Origin: Jilunia laotingensis
GTDB taxonomy: Bacteria > Bacteroidota > Bacteroidia > Bacteroidales > Bacteroidaceae
DNA length: 64,000 nt
Direction of reading: 5' to 3'
Assembly: GCF_014385165.1 (NCBI RefSeq)
Contig: NZ_JACRTF010000001.1
Location: 2,356,001 to 2,420,000, forward strand
The translations under genes and the position numbers were made by a program. Each line of letters opens with the position of its first letter. Within the stretch, counting starts at the first letter, position 1. Below are positions 45,056 to 53,336 of this stretch, in pieces. The notes under the pieces were generated by a model. The model had not been told where the DNA came from and made no database searches. It worked only from the letters and a program-made list of their open reading frames with translations.

Positions 45056-46045
45056 ATGGATGAGAAAAAGGAATCTGTAAGAGGATTGTTTTTAATCCCT
45101 TACATGGAAAAGGTTATCGGAACCTTGAGAGCAAACAGGAAACTGCCAGCGGTGCGTACATATACCGCTACCAAGAACTCGTTTGTGAAATTCAGCGAAG
45201 AGAAAGAACTTCCGATGGAAATAATGGAGGTCTTTACTCCGAGCAGGTTGAAAGAGTATCAGAACTGGTTGCGTTGCAGGGATGCCGAATGGAATACGGT
45301 ATCCACTTATATGCGCACACTCAAAGCGGTGTATAACAGACTCGTGTCAGAAAAGGCACTCGTTTACGACAGGAAACTGTTCAGCGATGTGTACACAAAG
45401 GTGGAATCACAAACCAAGCGTGCGCTGTCCGCAGGGCAAATGGGTACGCTCCTTCATACGAGGTTTGAAGAATTACCTGAAAATGTACAATATGCGCTAG
45501 CTTATTTTCTACTGATGTTCTTGTTTCATGGGATGCCGTTCATTGATTTGGCTTATCTGCGGAAAAAGGACATGAAAGGAGACTGTATCGTTTATTGCCG
45601 CCACAAGACCGGACGGCAGATAACAGTACGTATCCCACCCGAAGCGAGGGCTTTACTGGAGCAATATTCTAATAAGGATGACAGCTCCATCTATCTGTTT
45701 CCCATTTTGGACAGGCAGGTAGAAGGTGGAAAGACAAAAGACACCGAAAAACTGTATGAATGCTATGGGAAGGCATTGGGAAGTTTCAATCGGATACTTG
45801 CGAAAATAGCCTCGTTGTTACTTCCGGGTGTGGAAATAAGTTCTTACACCGCGCGCCATACTTGGGCTACGTTAGCTTTTCATGCAGGCGTCCCCATTGG
45901 CATTATCAGCAAGGCACTCGGACACTCGTCTATCAAGGTAACGGAAACTTACTTGAAACCTTTTGATAATGAAAAGGTGGACGTGGCGAACGATGCATTG
46001 ATAGGCTCTATAACCAAATACGGGGAGGAGAAAAATGCTGCATAG
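45056..46045 (+). CDS. Tyrosine site-specific recombinase (predicted invertase of the fimbrial locus)
   Basis: 329 residues. The N-terminal SAM-like core-binding domain spans about 10-115, the catalytic domain about 125-305. Catalytic Lys184 (CRHKTGRQ), Arg267 (SSYTARHTWAT), His290 (KALGHSS) and the nucleophile Tyr299 (TETYLKPF) are present. The position expected for the first catalytic Arg reads FLFHGMPFIDLAYL, His158 in its place, and the HxxR His is Tyr264. It lies immediately before a segment flanked by inverted repeats and is the obvious candidate to invert it. Confidence 0.85.
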   Translation: MDEKKESVRGLFLIPYMEKVIGTLRANRKLPAVRTYTATKNSFVKFSEEKELPMEIMEVFTPSRLKEYQNWLRCRDAEWNTVSTYMRTLKAVYNRLVSEKALVYDRKLFSDVYTKVESQTKRALSAGQMGTLLHTRFEELPENVQYALAYFLLMFLFHGMPFIDLAYLRKKDMKGDCIVYCRHKTGRQITVRIPPEARALLEQYSNKDDSSIYLFPILDRQVEGGKTKDTEKLYECYGKALGSFNRILAKIASLLLPGVEISSYTARHTWATLAFHAGVPIGIISKALGHSSIKVTETYLKPFDNEKVDVANDALIGSITKYGEEKNAA

Positions 46046-46077
46046 AAGTTTGTAATACAGAATTTTGTTTGTATGGT

Positions 46078-46096
46078 ATTACTTAGCAAGTAACGG
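46078..46096 (+). repeat. Recombination site A (direct, outside the segment)
   Basis: ATTACTTAGCAAGTAACGG, identical over 19 bp to the core of sites B and C. Arms TTACTT/AAGTAA form a near-palindrome around a short spacer, as in tyrosine-recombinase core sites. Confidence 0.75.
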
Positions 46097-46110
46097 GTTT
46101 ACTACCGGGA

Positions 46111-46134
46111 ATTACTTAGCAAGTAACGGAGTAT
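46111..46134 (+). repeat. Recombination site B, left inverted repeat
   Basis: A 24-bp copy that is the perfect reverse complement of 46418-46441. The core ATTACTTAGCAAGTAACGG is shared with site A. Confidence 0.88.
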
Positions 46135-46417
46135 TCAAGTCACAAAGTTGAAAAAAATCCCTCATAAATCCAAATAAAAGTTTATAAATATCTACTGATC
46201 TACTAAAATTTATTCAAGTATCGGAATACACACAGGCACAAACAATATATTACTCCGATCTGTACTTTAAAATATTCATAAAAGCACACGATACCTACTT
46301 CCATTTTTGACACCTCAAATACGGAATATCATTCTTCGTGCCTTTCTCATTGACAGAATGTGTTTTCTTATTATATACAGACTTAAAAAACGCTTTTTCC
46401 CAGCCTGTGAAAAGAGC
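46135..46417. other. Predicted invertible promoter segment (283 bp)
   Basis: The segment lies between perfect 24-bp inverted repeats and next to a tyrosine recombinase gene. The promoter candidate close to its left edge points left, away from the fimbrial genes. Inversion would place its start about 24 nt before the small gene at 46462, past the right repeat. As sequenced, the locus is therefore predicted to be OFF. Confidence 0.7.
46143..46173 (-). promoter_or_regulatory. Candidate invertible promoter, now directed away from the operon
   Basis: On the minus strand TTG (46171-46173), a 20-bp spacer and CAACTTTG (46143-46150) match the Bacteroides consensus with one mismatch (C for T in the first position of the -7 box). 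Confidence 0.5.
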
Positions 46418-46441
46418 ATACTCCGTTACTTGCTAAGTAAT
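46418..46441 (-). repeat. Recombination site C, right inverted repeat
   Basis: Perfect 24-bp reverse complement of site B, ending 20 bp before the next ATG. It would be crossed by a transcript from the segment in the ON state. Confidence 0.88.
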
Positions 46442-46461
46442 GGTTAAAAAAGCAAGATAAC

Positions 46462-46755
46462 ATGCTATCTGTATGTACACAAACAACTATCACCGTGTTA
46501 TATGGCATTTCTTCAAATAATGTCATGCAATCGGTAAATATCTTTCTTTCCGAAGAGGGCTTGTCTAAATTGTGTAGTCCGTTACCGGATATAAACCTTC
46601 TGGGCATACTGGAGGCAGCTACGGAGAAATCTAATCACCATATGATGTTCGTAACTGAAAAGTTTTATATTCACCATGCTAAGACTGCTAATAAAAAAGG
46701 TGTTCTGAATGAAGTAGTACGCACGTTTTTGGCAGATATTAAAGTAACCGATTGA
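46462..46755 (+). CDS. Small protein between the inverton and the fimbrial operon
   Basis: 97 residues of unknown family, predicted soluble. The second half (HHMMFVTEKFYIHHAKTANK, then VRTFLADIKV) reads like real protein. It starts 20 bp after site C and ends 22 bp before the DUF3575 gene, the right place for the first gene of the phase-variable operon. No domain was recognised, and a chance frame is possible. Confidence 0.45.
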   Translation: MLSVCTQTTITVLYGISSNNVMQSVNIFLSEEGLSKLCSPLPDINLLGILEAATEKSNHHMMFVTEKFYIHHAKTANKKGVLNEVVRTFLADIKVTD

Positions 46756-46777
46756 TAACCTGTAAATCGCTTGTACC

Positions 46778-48091
46778 ATGATGAATATACCTGAATATAT
46801 AAAAAAAATAAAACTGGGGGCTGTCTGTTGCGGGTTGCTTTTCACCCTGCTTTCTAATGGTTATGCAGGTCAGCCAAAGGGAATAATGGGTGTGCCCGGT
46901 AAACCGTTGATGCTCTACTTTCGTTTTGACAAGGAACTGGTGGACAGTGGATATATGGACAACAGCCGGACATTACGCCATATGGAGGAATTGTTCAGTG
47001 ATCACCAATTATGTGGGCGTATCGATTCCATTAGCATTTTTTCTTTTGCCTCTCCTGATGGTAATCTTACCTATAATGAAAGGCTGGCATGCCAACGTTC
47101 CATGGCGGTAAAGGGATATCTAGTATGGAAATATCCTCACTTAGACCAATATCGCATATATCCCCGTCCGCAAGGTGAAAACTGGCAGGAATTGCGTTGT
47201 TTGATCGTAAACGATGAGTGTCTGCCGAACCGAGAAGAGGTACTGCATATTATTGATTGCTATAAAGAATCCCAACGTTGTAAGACATTACTGAAGAAGT
47301 TGAACAGGGGTATTCCTTACCGTTATATCCGTGACCGGCTGTTACCTTATTTGCGTAACGCTGCCGTGTGCATGGTATGGATAAGACGGGATAGTCTACC
47401 TGCACTTCCCCATGCTGTTTTTTCTAACCCGTACAGCATGAAAACAAGAATGATGTCAAGCATAAACCAAACTGATGAATGCGAGAATAACAACCTTATA
47501 TCCTATTCGCAAAAAATTAAGGAGGTATCCTTTCGTAGCTGTCCGCTGATTGCCGTGAAAACCAATTTGCTGTTCGATGTTGCGCTGATGCCTAACGTGG
47601 AGATAGAAGTGCCAATAGGCAAATGCTGGTCGGTGAACGGGGAATACATGTTTCCGTGGTGGTTGCTGAAGAATAACCAATGCTGCCTTGAAATCCTCTC
47701 GGGAGGTCTGGAAGGACGATATTGGCTAGGCAGTAGAGACAATCGCATGGACCGTGATGTTTTGACCGGACATTTCTTTGGACTGTATGCCGGAGGAGGC
47801 AAGTACGATCTGCAATGGAAAGAGAATGGCTATCAGGGTGAGTTCTTCATCGCTGCAGGCGTCAGTTATGGCTATGCCCACCGGATAGCCTGCAACCTGC
47901 ATCTGGAATTTAACATCGGTGTTGGGATGCTCCGCACCGATTACCGTCATTACCATGCTCGCGACAACTACCAAACCCTGCTATGGCAGGAGAACGGCAA
48001 ATATACATGGTTCGGTCCCACGAAAGTGAAGATTTCGCTGGTATGGTTGCTGAACCGCAAGGTGAAAATAGGGAAAGGAGACAAAAGATGA
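46778..48091 (+). CDS. DUF3575 protein with OmpA-like N-terminal part, fimbrial operon
   Basis: 437 residues with a signal peptide (ending LLSNGYAG). The middle of the N-terminal half resembles an OmpA/peptidoglycan-associated fold (SISIFSFASPDGNLTYNERLACQRS). The C-terminal half is DUF3575, an outer-membrane barrel-like domain (PLIAVKTNLLFDVALMPNVE, EYMFPWWLLKNNQC). Such proteins accompany fimbrillin operons in Bacteroides and are thought to take part in assembly or anchoring. The stop overlaps the next start (ATGA). Confidence 0.82.
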   Translation: MMNIPEYIKKIKLGAVCCGLLFTLLSNGYAGQPKGIMGVPGKPLMLYFRFDKELVDSGYMDNSRTLRHMEELFSDHQLCGRIDSISIFSFASPDGNLTYNERLACQRSMAVKGYLVWKYPHLDQYRIYPRPQGENWQELRCLIVNDECLPNREEVLHIIDCYKESQRCKTLLKKLNRGIPYRYIRDRLLPYLRNAAVCMVWIRRDSLPALPHAVFSNPYSMKTRMMSSINQTDECENNNLISYSQKIKEVSFRSCPLIAVKTNLLFDVALMPNVEIEVPIGKCWSVNGEYMFPWWLLKNNQCCLEILSGGLEGRYWLGSRDNRMDRDVLTGHFFGLYAGGGKYDLQWKENGYQGEFFIAAGVSYGYAHRIACNLHLEFNIGVGMLRTDYRHYHARDNYQTLLWQENGKYTWFGPTKVKISLVWLLNRKVKIGKGDKR

Positions 48092-49122
48092 ATGGTGAAC
48101 GACTGACTATGGGCGGTGGACGGGCTGCGCTGGCATCTGCCTGGATATATCAATGGACATTTCTTTGCCTGTTATTCCTATTGGTGAGTTGTGGCCGTCG
48201 TGAACTGACCTATTCCGATGAATCGGAGATACTCCTTATCGCTGATTGGGGCAAAGCAGGATTAAGTGAGCAGGAAGGACGTTATGGCGCTACCGCCATA
48301 TTCTACCCTACGAACGGAGGCACGTCCCTTACGGTGTTGATGGGTGACCGTAGCCGCAAGAGTGTTCGATTGAAAGAAGGATGCTATGACATTGTACTAT
48401 TCAACCGTTCGTTCGATGATTTCAGCAGTATCGCTTTTCGTGGGATGGAAACCCACCACACATTGGAGGCTTATGCTAGGAACATACAGGTCAAGGGGAC
48501 GGATAATGGCAAAATGTCTATGGATAGTCCCGATGAGCTAGCCGCTGACTGTGTGGAAGGATTTGAGGTGACTCCCGACATGCTGGGCAATTACGGAGTT
48601 TCTCCCACGAGGAGTATGGAAATCCAGTCTCCCTGCCAGCTCTGCTTCAATCCCCGCAAGTTGACCAAGGAGATAACTGCCACCTTCCATATCAAGGGGA
48701 TGAACAATATCCGTTCCGCCACCTGTACGCTGGGCGGTATGCCGGAATCCGTGTTCCTAGCTTCGGGTAAGTCTTCGGAACGGACGATGACACAGCAGTT
48801 CGGGTTGGATAAGAAAAACTATTTGCCCGGCTCGCAGACGGAAGGCACGATGAGTGCCACGTTCAGTGTGTTCGGTTTTGACGAGAGCATTCTTCACGAG
48901 GTGCATTTTAAGGCTCAGCTCGTGGACGGGGAAACGGAGTTTGTTGAGGAACTCAATGACATAACGGTGAATTTGTCGGAAGACAGCGAGGGAACTGTCC
49001 ATATCACCATCGATGTGATATGCGGAGAAACTGTGCCCACGGTGAAACCCGAAGGCAGTTCGGGCATGGATGCCGATGTGGATAGCTGGGACGAGGAAGA
49101 GAATAGGGATATAGACATATAA
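48088..49122 (+). CDS. DUF5119-type fimbrial anchor lipoprotein
   Basis: 344 residues from the ATG at 48088, which overlaps the previous stop; the longer frame upstream is only the DUF3575 gene in another frame. The lipobox is LLVSC (Cys35). DUF5119-like beta-sandwiches follow. In Bacteroides fimbrial operons a DUF5119 lipoprotein sits before the fimbrillins, in the place FimB/Mfa2 occupies elsewhere, so an anchoring role in the outer membrane is inferred. The acidic C-terminal end (DSWDEEENRDID) is unusual. Confidence 0.75.
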   Translation: MNGERLTMGGGRAALASAWIYQWTFLCLLFLLVSCGRRELTYSDESEILLIADWGKAGLSEQEGRYGATAIFYPTNGGTSLTVLMGDRSRKSVRLKEGCYDIVLFNRSFDDFSSIAFRGMETHHTLEAYARNIQVKGTDNGKMSMDSPDELAADCVEGFEVTPDMLGNYGVSPTRSMEIQSPCQLCFNPRKLTKEITATFHIKGMNNIRSATCTLGGMPESVFLASGKSSERTMTQQFGLDKKNYLPGSQTEGTMSATFSVFGFDESILHEVHFKAQLVDGETEFVEELNDITVNLSEDSEGTVHITIDVICGETVPTVKPEGSSGMDADVDSWDEEENRDIDI

Positions 49123-49160
49123 GGAAACTATAATTTAATTGTAATTAAAAAAAGACTGAA

Positions 49161-50315
49161 ATGAGGACAAAAAATTTAATGATGGTAATGGCAGTCCTTG
49201 CACTGGCAGGCTGCTCGCAGAATGAAGTGACTGATATGAACCCGGATGCGCATCCGGTGATCGGATTTGATGTGTACACGGGTGTACAGACGAGAGGAGC
49301 TGAAACAGACTTGGGCGCATTGAAAGTGTCGAATGCCGGTTTCGGCTTCTTCGCGTATAAGACAGCAGGTGAGTGGAGTTCGGTGGGCTCTGATGCCACA
49401 CCCGATTTCCTGTACAATGAACATGGTACATGGACGGACGGAAGTCCGTCCGGTAGCTGGGGATATACCAATACTCGTTTTTGGCCTACCAACGATGACA
49501 AGATCAGCTTCTTCTCCTATGCACCCTATGAGGCCAGTCCGACTGACGGAAGCAATAAAGGCATCAAGTTGTCTGGAAAAACCGATAAAGGGGCTCCTGT
49601 CCTTGATTTTGCTTTGACAACAAGCAATGACTATAAGGACATGGTGGACTTAGTGACAGACTGTAGGGACGACATCAAAAACCAAATCGCCACGAGCAAC
49701 AAGGCTAATGCGGGGATCGTTTCTTTCAAATTCAGCCATGTGCTGACGAAAGTGGCGGACATCAAGGTGAAGCCTGACCAGTCTTTGGGTACTGATATAA
49801 AAATATATGTGAAGGAACTGAAACTGCTACCGGGAACCAACAAACTCCAGAACAAAGCGAAATACCAATTTTCCGATGGCAAATGGGGGGCTGCTTCAGA
49901 AGGTGCTTCCTATTTCACGAGTGAGCTGGATTTGTCGGGCTTCCTAAATAAAGATACAAGTGTGGATTGGTGTGGTTACACCACCCCGTCTGTGGATGTA
50001 AGCAGTACTACAGCCACTTCGTTATTCCCTTCGGGGCAAGCGCTTTACTTTATCCCGGTGGACAACGTAACCGGAACAGGTGTGAAAGGTGATTTGAAGT
50101 TGAAAATAAAATATGCCATCGTGACAAAAGTATCTGATAGTACAAATGTGACCAGTGAAACCGAGAAAGAAGTGGAATTGCCCCAATATACTTTCAAAAA
50201 AGGAACGGCACATACTTATACACTGACTATCAAACTGAATACCATTGGCATTACTGTTGATGATTCAGCTATCAACTGGGATACAGCCACCGGTGAAGAT
50301 CTGAACGTTGAATAA
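49161..50315 (+). CDS. Fimbrillin family protein (Mfa-like) 1
   Basis: 384 residues. A lipoprotein signal peptide (LAGC, Cys18) precedes the fimbrillin fold. An Arg-Gly maturation-like site (VQTRGAET, Arg45) lies before the mature N-terminus, as in fimbrillins cleaved after Arg to trigger strand exchange. KISFFSYAPYE and FKFSHVLTKV are typical Mfa_like_1 stretches. Likely the main shaft subunit or one of two. It is the third or fourth gene of the operon. Confidence 0.85.
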   Translation: MRTKNLMMVMAVLALAGCSQNEVTDMNPDAHPVIGFDVYTGVQTRGAETDLGALKVSNAGFGFFAYKTAGEWSSVGSDATPDFLYNEHGTWTDGSPSGSWGYTNTRFWPTNDDKISFFSYAPYEASPTDGSNKGIKLSGKTDKGAPVLDFALTTSNDYKDMVDLVTDCRDDIKNQIATSNKANAGIVSFKFSHVLTKVADIKVKPDQSLGTDIKIYVKELKLLPGTNKLQNKAKYQFSDGKWGAASEGASYFTSELDLSGFLNKDTSVDWCGYTTPSVDVSSTTATSLFPSGQALYFIPVDNVTGTGVKGDLKLKIKYAIVTKVSDSTNVTSETEKEVELPQYTFKKGTAHTYTLTIKLNTIGITVDDSAINWDTATGEDLNVE

Positions 50316-50402
50316 CGCTTCCGAAACCTACAGGCCGGACGGGGGTGAATCTCCCCCTTTCCGGTCATGTAATAAATAAAGAGTAGAACATACGGAATAT
50401 CC

Positions 50403-51455
50403 ATGATGATAAAAACAAACGACCTGATAGCCATGACACTCGGTTTGCTGATGGCATTCTCCGGATGCCAAACGGAGAAAGAAACACCGGATAAGCCGGA
50501 AGGAAGCATTCCGGTAGGTTTCTCGGGTGATATGCCCGAAACAAGGGCAGCGACGGAGTACGGTTCGGTAGCCGACCTTACCGCCATAGGCGTGTTCGCC
50601 TACTTCACTAACGGAATGTTTAGTGAGAGTGGTTCCATCCCCAATTTCATGTACAACCAGCAGGTAGAACGGCAGTCGGTAGATGGAAGTTGGATATATG
50701 CTCCCGTGAAATACTGGCCGGGCAACACAACGGACAAAATAAGCTTCTTCGCTTATGCTCCTTATGTTGGTGAGACGGAAAATAGCAACCTTTCCTTTCA
50801 GGATAAAGGAACGGCAAGCGGATTTCCGGTACTGGGTTATACCGTCCCCCCAGTCGAAGCCGACCAGATGGACTTTCTTGCTGCGACTCCGGTAATGAAC
50901 CGAAATGATGGTAATGTAAGTTTCAAACTGCACCATACGCTAACCAAAGTTAATGTTTGGGTAAAAAACAATGATAATACGGAAGGAAAATCTGTGACTT
51001 CCTTCTCCATAACGGGGATCAAGAGTGGAACGCTGATTTACTATGCCCCTACGGCTGATACCGACAATGGTTGGAAGTGGGCATATCCCTCCTCTGACGT
51101 TAAGGAAACTTTTACCGCTGACATAACAAATTTCCCCGTACCAAATACTATTTTGGAAGGTAAGAAACTGCTTGCCACCTTTTTTCTGCTTCCTTTCGGG
51201 GAAGGAAGCCAGTTCAGCATCACTTATCAGTATACGGCAAAGGATGCAAATGATAATACCATTACTCAAACCATCAACAAGGAAAATCAGCCTTTACCTT
51301 CGACTGACAGTTGGAGCCCGGGAGCTTCCGTAGGATATACCATCGGAATCGCAAGAAAGACTGTCTCCGTGATGCAGGAAGATGGTTCTGTATCTTGGGA
51401 AGAAGACACAGGCTCTGAGACGGTAAAAGGAACTGAAGGGGAAACAGGAAGCTGA
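50403..51455 (+). CDS. Fimbrillin family protein (Mfa-like) 2
   Basis: 350 residues. The lipobox is AFSGC (Cys22), and a maturation-like Arg lies in MPETRAATE (Arg48). KISFFAYAPYV and FKLHHTLTKVNV match the first fimbrillin in the same positions, suggesting duplication. An accessory or alternative shaft subunit is likely. It lies 87 bp after fimbrillin 1, with 70 bp to the next gene. Confidence 0.82.
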   Translation: MMIKTNDLIAMTLGLLMAFSGCQTEKETPDKPEGSIPVGFSGDMPETRAATEYGSVADLTAIGVFAYFTNGMFSESGSIPNFMYNQQVERQSVDGSWIYAPVKYWPGNTTDKISFFAYAPYVGETENSNLSFQDKGTASGFPVLGYTVPPVEADQMDFLAATPVMNRNDGNVSFKLHHTLTKVNVWVKNNDNTEGKSVTSFSITGIKSGTLIYYAPTADTDNGWKWAYPSSDVKETFTADITNFPVPNTILEGKKLLATFFLLPFGEGSQFSITYQYTAKDANDNTITQTINKENQPLPSTDSWSPGASVGYTIGIARKTVSVMQEDGSVSWEEDTGSETVKGTEGETGS

Positions 51456-51525
51456 CTAGTCTAACAGGCTAAGTATAAGTTTTATAAAGAAATATGGATT
51501 TAAAACAAGATAACTACCCAGATAT

Positions 51526-53238
51526 ATGAAATCTTTCACCTGCATAATCTTTTGGGGCATCCTTCTGATTTGTAACGCATGCACCGACGAAAACGAAACA
51601 AATAATGGAGTAATAACGGATCTCTATAATGGCGTGCCCCTAAACGTTCAAGCCATAATAACCGGTTTTGAAAACTCTCCCGGCTTCGGGAAGCCTTCTA
51701 CGCGTACCTTTGTGGCGGACGAACATCTAAAGACGAAGTTTGCCGATGGTGATTCTATTGGTGTTTTCGCAGTGAAAGGTGGTGCAATAGTGGATGGTAT
51801 CGATAATATCCCACTGATTTACAATGCGTCAGGCAGGAACTGGAACTCTGTGGAGAATGGAAAGACGCTTTATTGGTATGATGGAATAAGTTATGTCGCA
51901 TACTATCCATACAGGAAAAATATCACAATAGACGCCTCAGAGGACATGGATAAAATCATAGCCTCGTTGGTCGGGAATGAAAAATTGCAACCTGCACAAG
52001 ATCAGTCCTCACCAGAAAAACATGTATCCAGCGACCTTATGATTGCCATTGGTGTTCTTGACACCAACCTTTCTTCCATAATCCTAAGTTTTCCGTTTCA
52101 CCATCAGTTTACGTTGCTTGTGTTGCATCCACAGGCATATATAGGTTGTTTTGCTCCCGTAGATGCGGGTTTTGTATACCACAAGGAATCAAGAATCTTA
52201 AGAACAGACTCAGCGGCTATAAATGTAGATTTGAACGGTATTACTCCTTATCGGATAGACTCTTTGAAATATTGCGCCATTGTTCTACCACAAGAAAATG
52301 CACAGATTTCGGGAAAATATCGAACCACCAACGGGAGAGATGGTACAGATACACAGATTAACTACTCCGGCAGTTCCATCGCTTTTGCTTCTGGAAAGTG
52401 CTATATGCTGAAAGTAATCAGTCCTGTACCCGGCATAGGGAGTACGGAGAGGAAGCTCTACCCCGGAGATTTTATCTTTCAGAATGAGGAAGAGCAGCGA
52501 ATAGAGGTGTATCCCGGAGACGGGGAGTTGGAAAATGATGGGAAAATTTATGATTATGGAAATGCTATTGGAATGGTGATCACTTGTGATCCTAATAAAA
52601 TGACAGACGAAAAATGCAATGAAAAAGGATGGAAACATGCTTATGTGATGGGATTGAAGAATTTAGGGATTGGTCGTTGGGGGAGGATGGGACGATTGGA
52701 AACAGGCATTACTCCAATGACAAAAGATGATGAAGATCTTGAGAAAAACATGAATGGTTACTCTGAAACGGAACAGATGCTGAGTAATTATGCTGAAGAT
52801 GTCCTGGATAGCTGCCGTTCCTTCAAATTGATAAATGACTATAGGGTTACGGCAGCAGTACCCGAAGGACTTAAACTTAAACGTAGTCCATGGTTTATAC
52901 CTAGTATTGGTCAGTGGTTTGATATGCTAGTGAATATTTGTGGAAAGTCACCGAGAGCTTTCCAAAATAATACCGGTAATGGCTTGAATGACACAGAGTG
53001 GGGACGAGAAACACTGGATAAACTGACAGAACAGTTATTTAAAGTAGCCAGTCCGTTACCAGAGTTTACAGGTGATCGCAGACTTGGTTTTAGTTGCAGT
53101 TCCCAATATGATAAAAATAGAAACTGGATGTTACTCTGGCATATTGATGATCCCGGGTTTCCTACTTGGAGCAGGATCTGCTTACAAGGATATAGTAAAG
53201 CTGCATCCTGGAATGTCCGTCCGTTTTTCGCTTTTTAA
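51526..53238 (+). CDS. Fimbrillin-like lipoprotein with C-terminal extension (probable tip protein)
   Basis: 570 residues. The lipobox is ICNAC (Cys19), and the fimbrillin-like N-terminal half has an Arg site (PSTRTFVADEH) and the YVAYYPYRKN stretch. The C-terminal 270 residues form a different domain with SPWFIPSIGQWFDML and a closing aromatic end (WNVRPFFAF), resembling DUF1566-like or lectin-type tip domains. It is the last gene of the operon. The two-domain shape and terminal position suggest a tip adhesin; the ligand is unknown. Confidence 0.72.
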   Translation: MKSFTCIIFWGILLICNACTDENETNNGVITDLYNGVPLNVQAIITGFENSPGFGKPSTRTFVADEHLKTKFADGDSIGVFAVKGGAIVDGIDNIPLIYNASGRNWNSVENGKTLYWYDGISYVAYYPYRKNITIDASEDMDKIIASLVGNEKLQPAQDQSSPEKHVSSDLMIAIGVLDTNLSSIILSFPFHHQFTLLVLHPQAYIGCFAPVDAGFVYHKESRILRTDSAAINVDLNGITPYRIDSLKYCAIVLPQENAQISGKYRTTNGRDGTDTQINYSGSSIAFASGKCYMLKVISPVPGIGSTERKLYPGDFIFQNEEEQRIEVYPGDGELENDGKIYDYGNAIGMVITCDPNKMTDEKCNEKGWKHAYVMGLKNLGIGRWGRMGRLETGITPMTKDDEDLEKNMNGYSETEQMLSNYAEDVLDSCRSFKLINDYRVTAAVPEGLKLKRSPWFIPSIGQWFDMLVNICGKSPRAFQNNTGNGLNDTEWGRETLDKLTEQLFKVASPLPEFTGDRRLGFSCSSQYDKNRNWMLLWHIDDPGFPTWSRICLQGYSKAASWNVRPFFAF

Positions 53239-53336
53239 TCGTTATACCTGCTCCTACAAAGAATGAAATACATTTGTATAGAAGATAGTAATTCGGTTGC
53301 AAACCTATCCATCTGCTATCGCTTTTAATCAATATC

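Larger units (their letters stand above)
46046..46461. other. Recombination region of the fimbrial phase switch
   Basis: This gene-free stretch between the recombinase and the first small gene holds three copies of a recombinase-type site and a 283-bp segment between two of them in inverted orientation. It also holds one candidate promoter (46143-46173, minus strand). It is AT-rich and matches the layout of invertible promoters in Bacteroides. Confidence 0.75.

Noticed and set aside
46350..46377. E. coli-type promoter TTGACA-N16-TATATA reading towards the fimbrial genes
   Set aside because: Bacteroides use TTG/TAnnTTTG promoters; this site lacks TTTG, and the TTG-N20-CAACTTTG site in the other direction fits far better.
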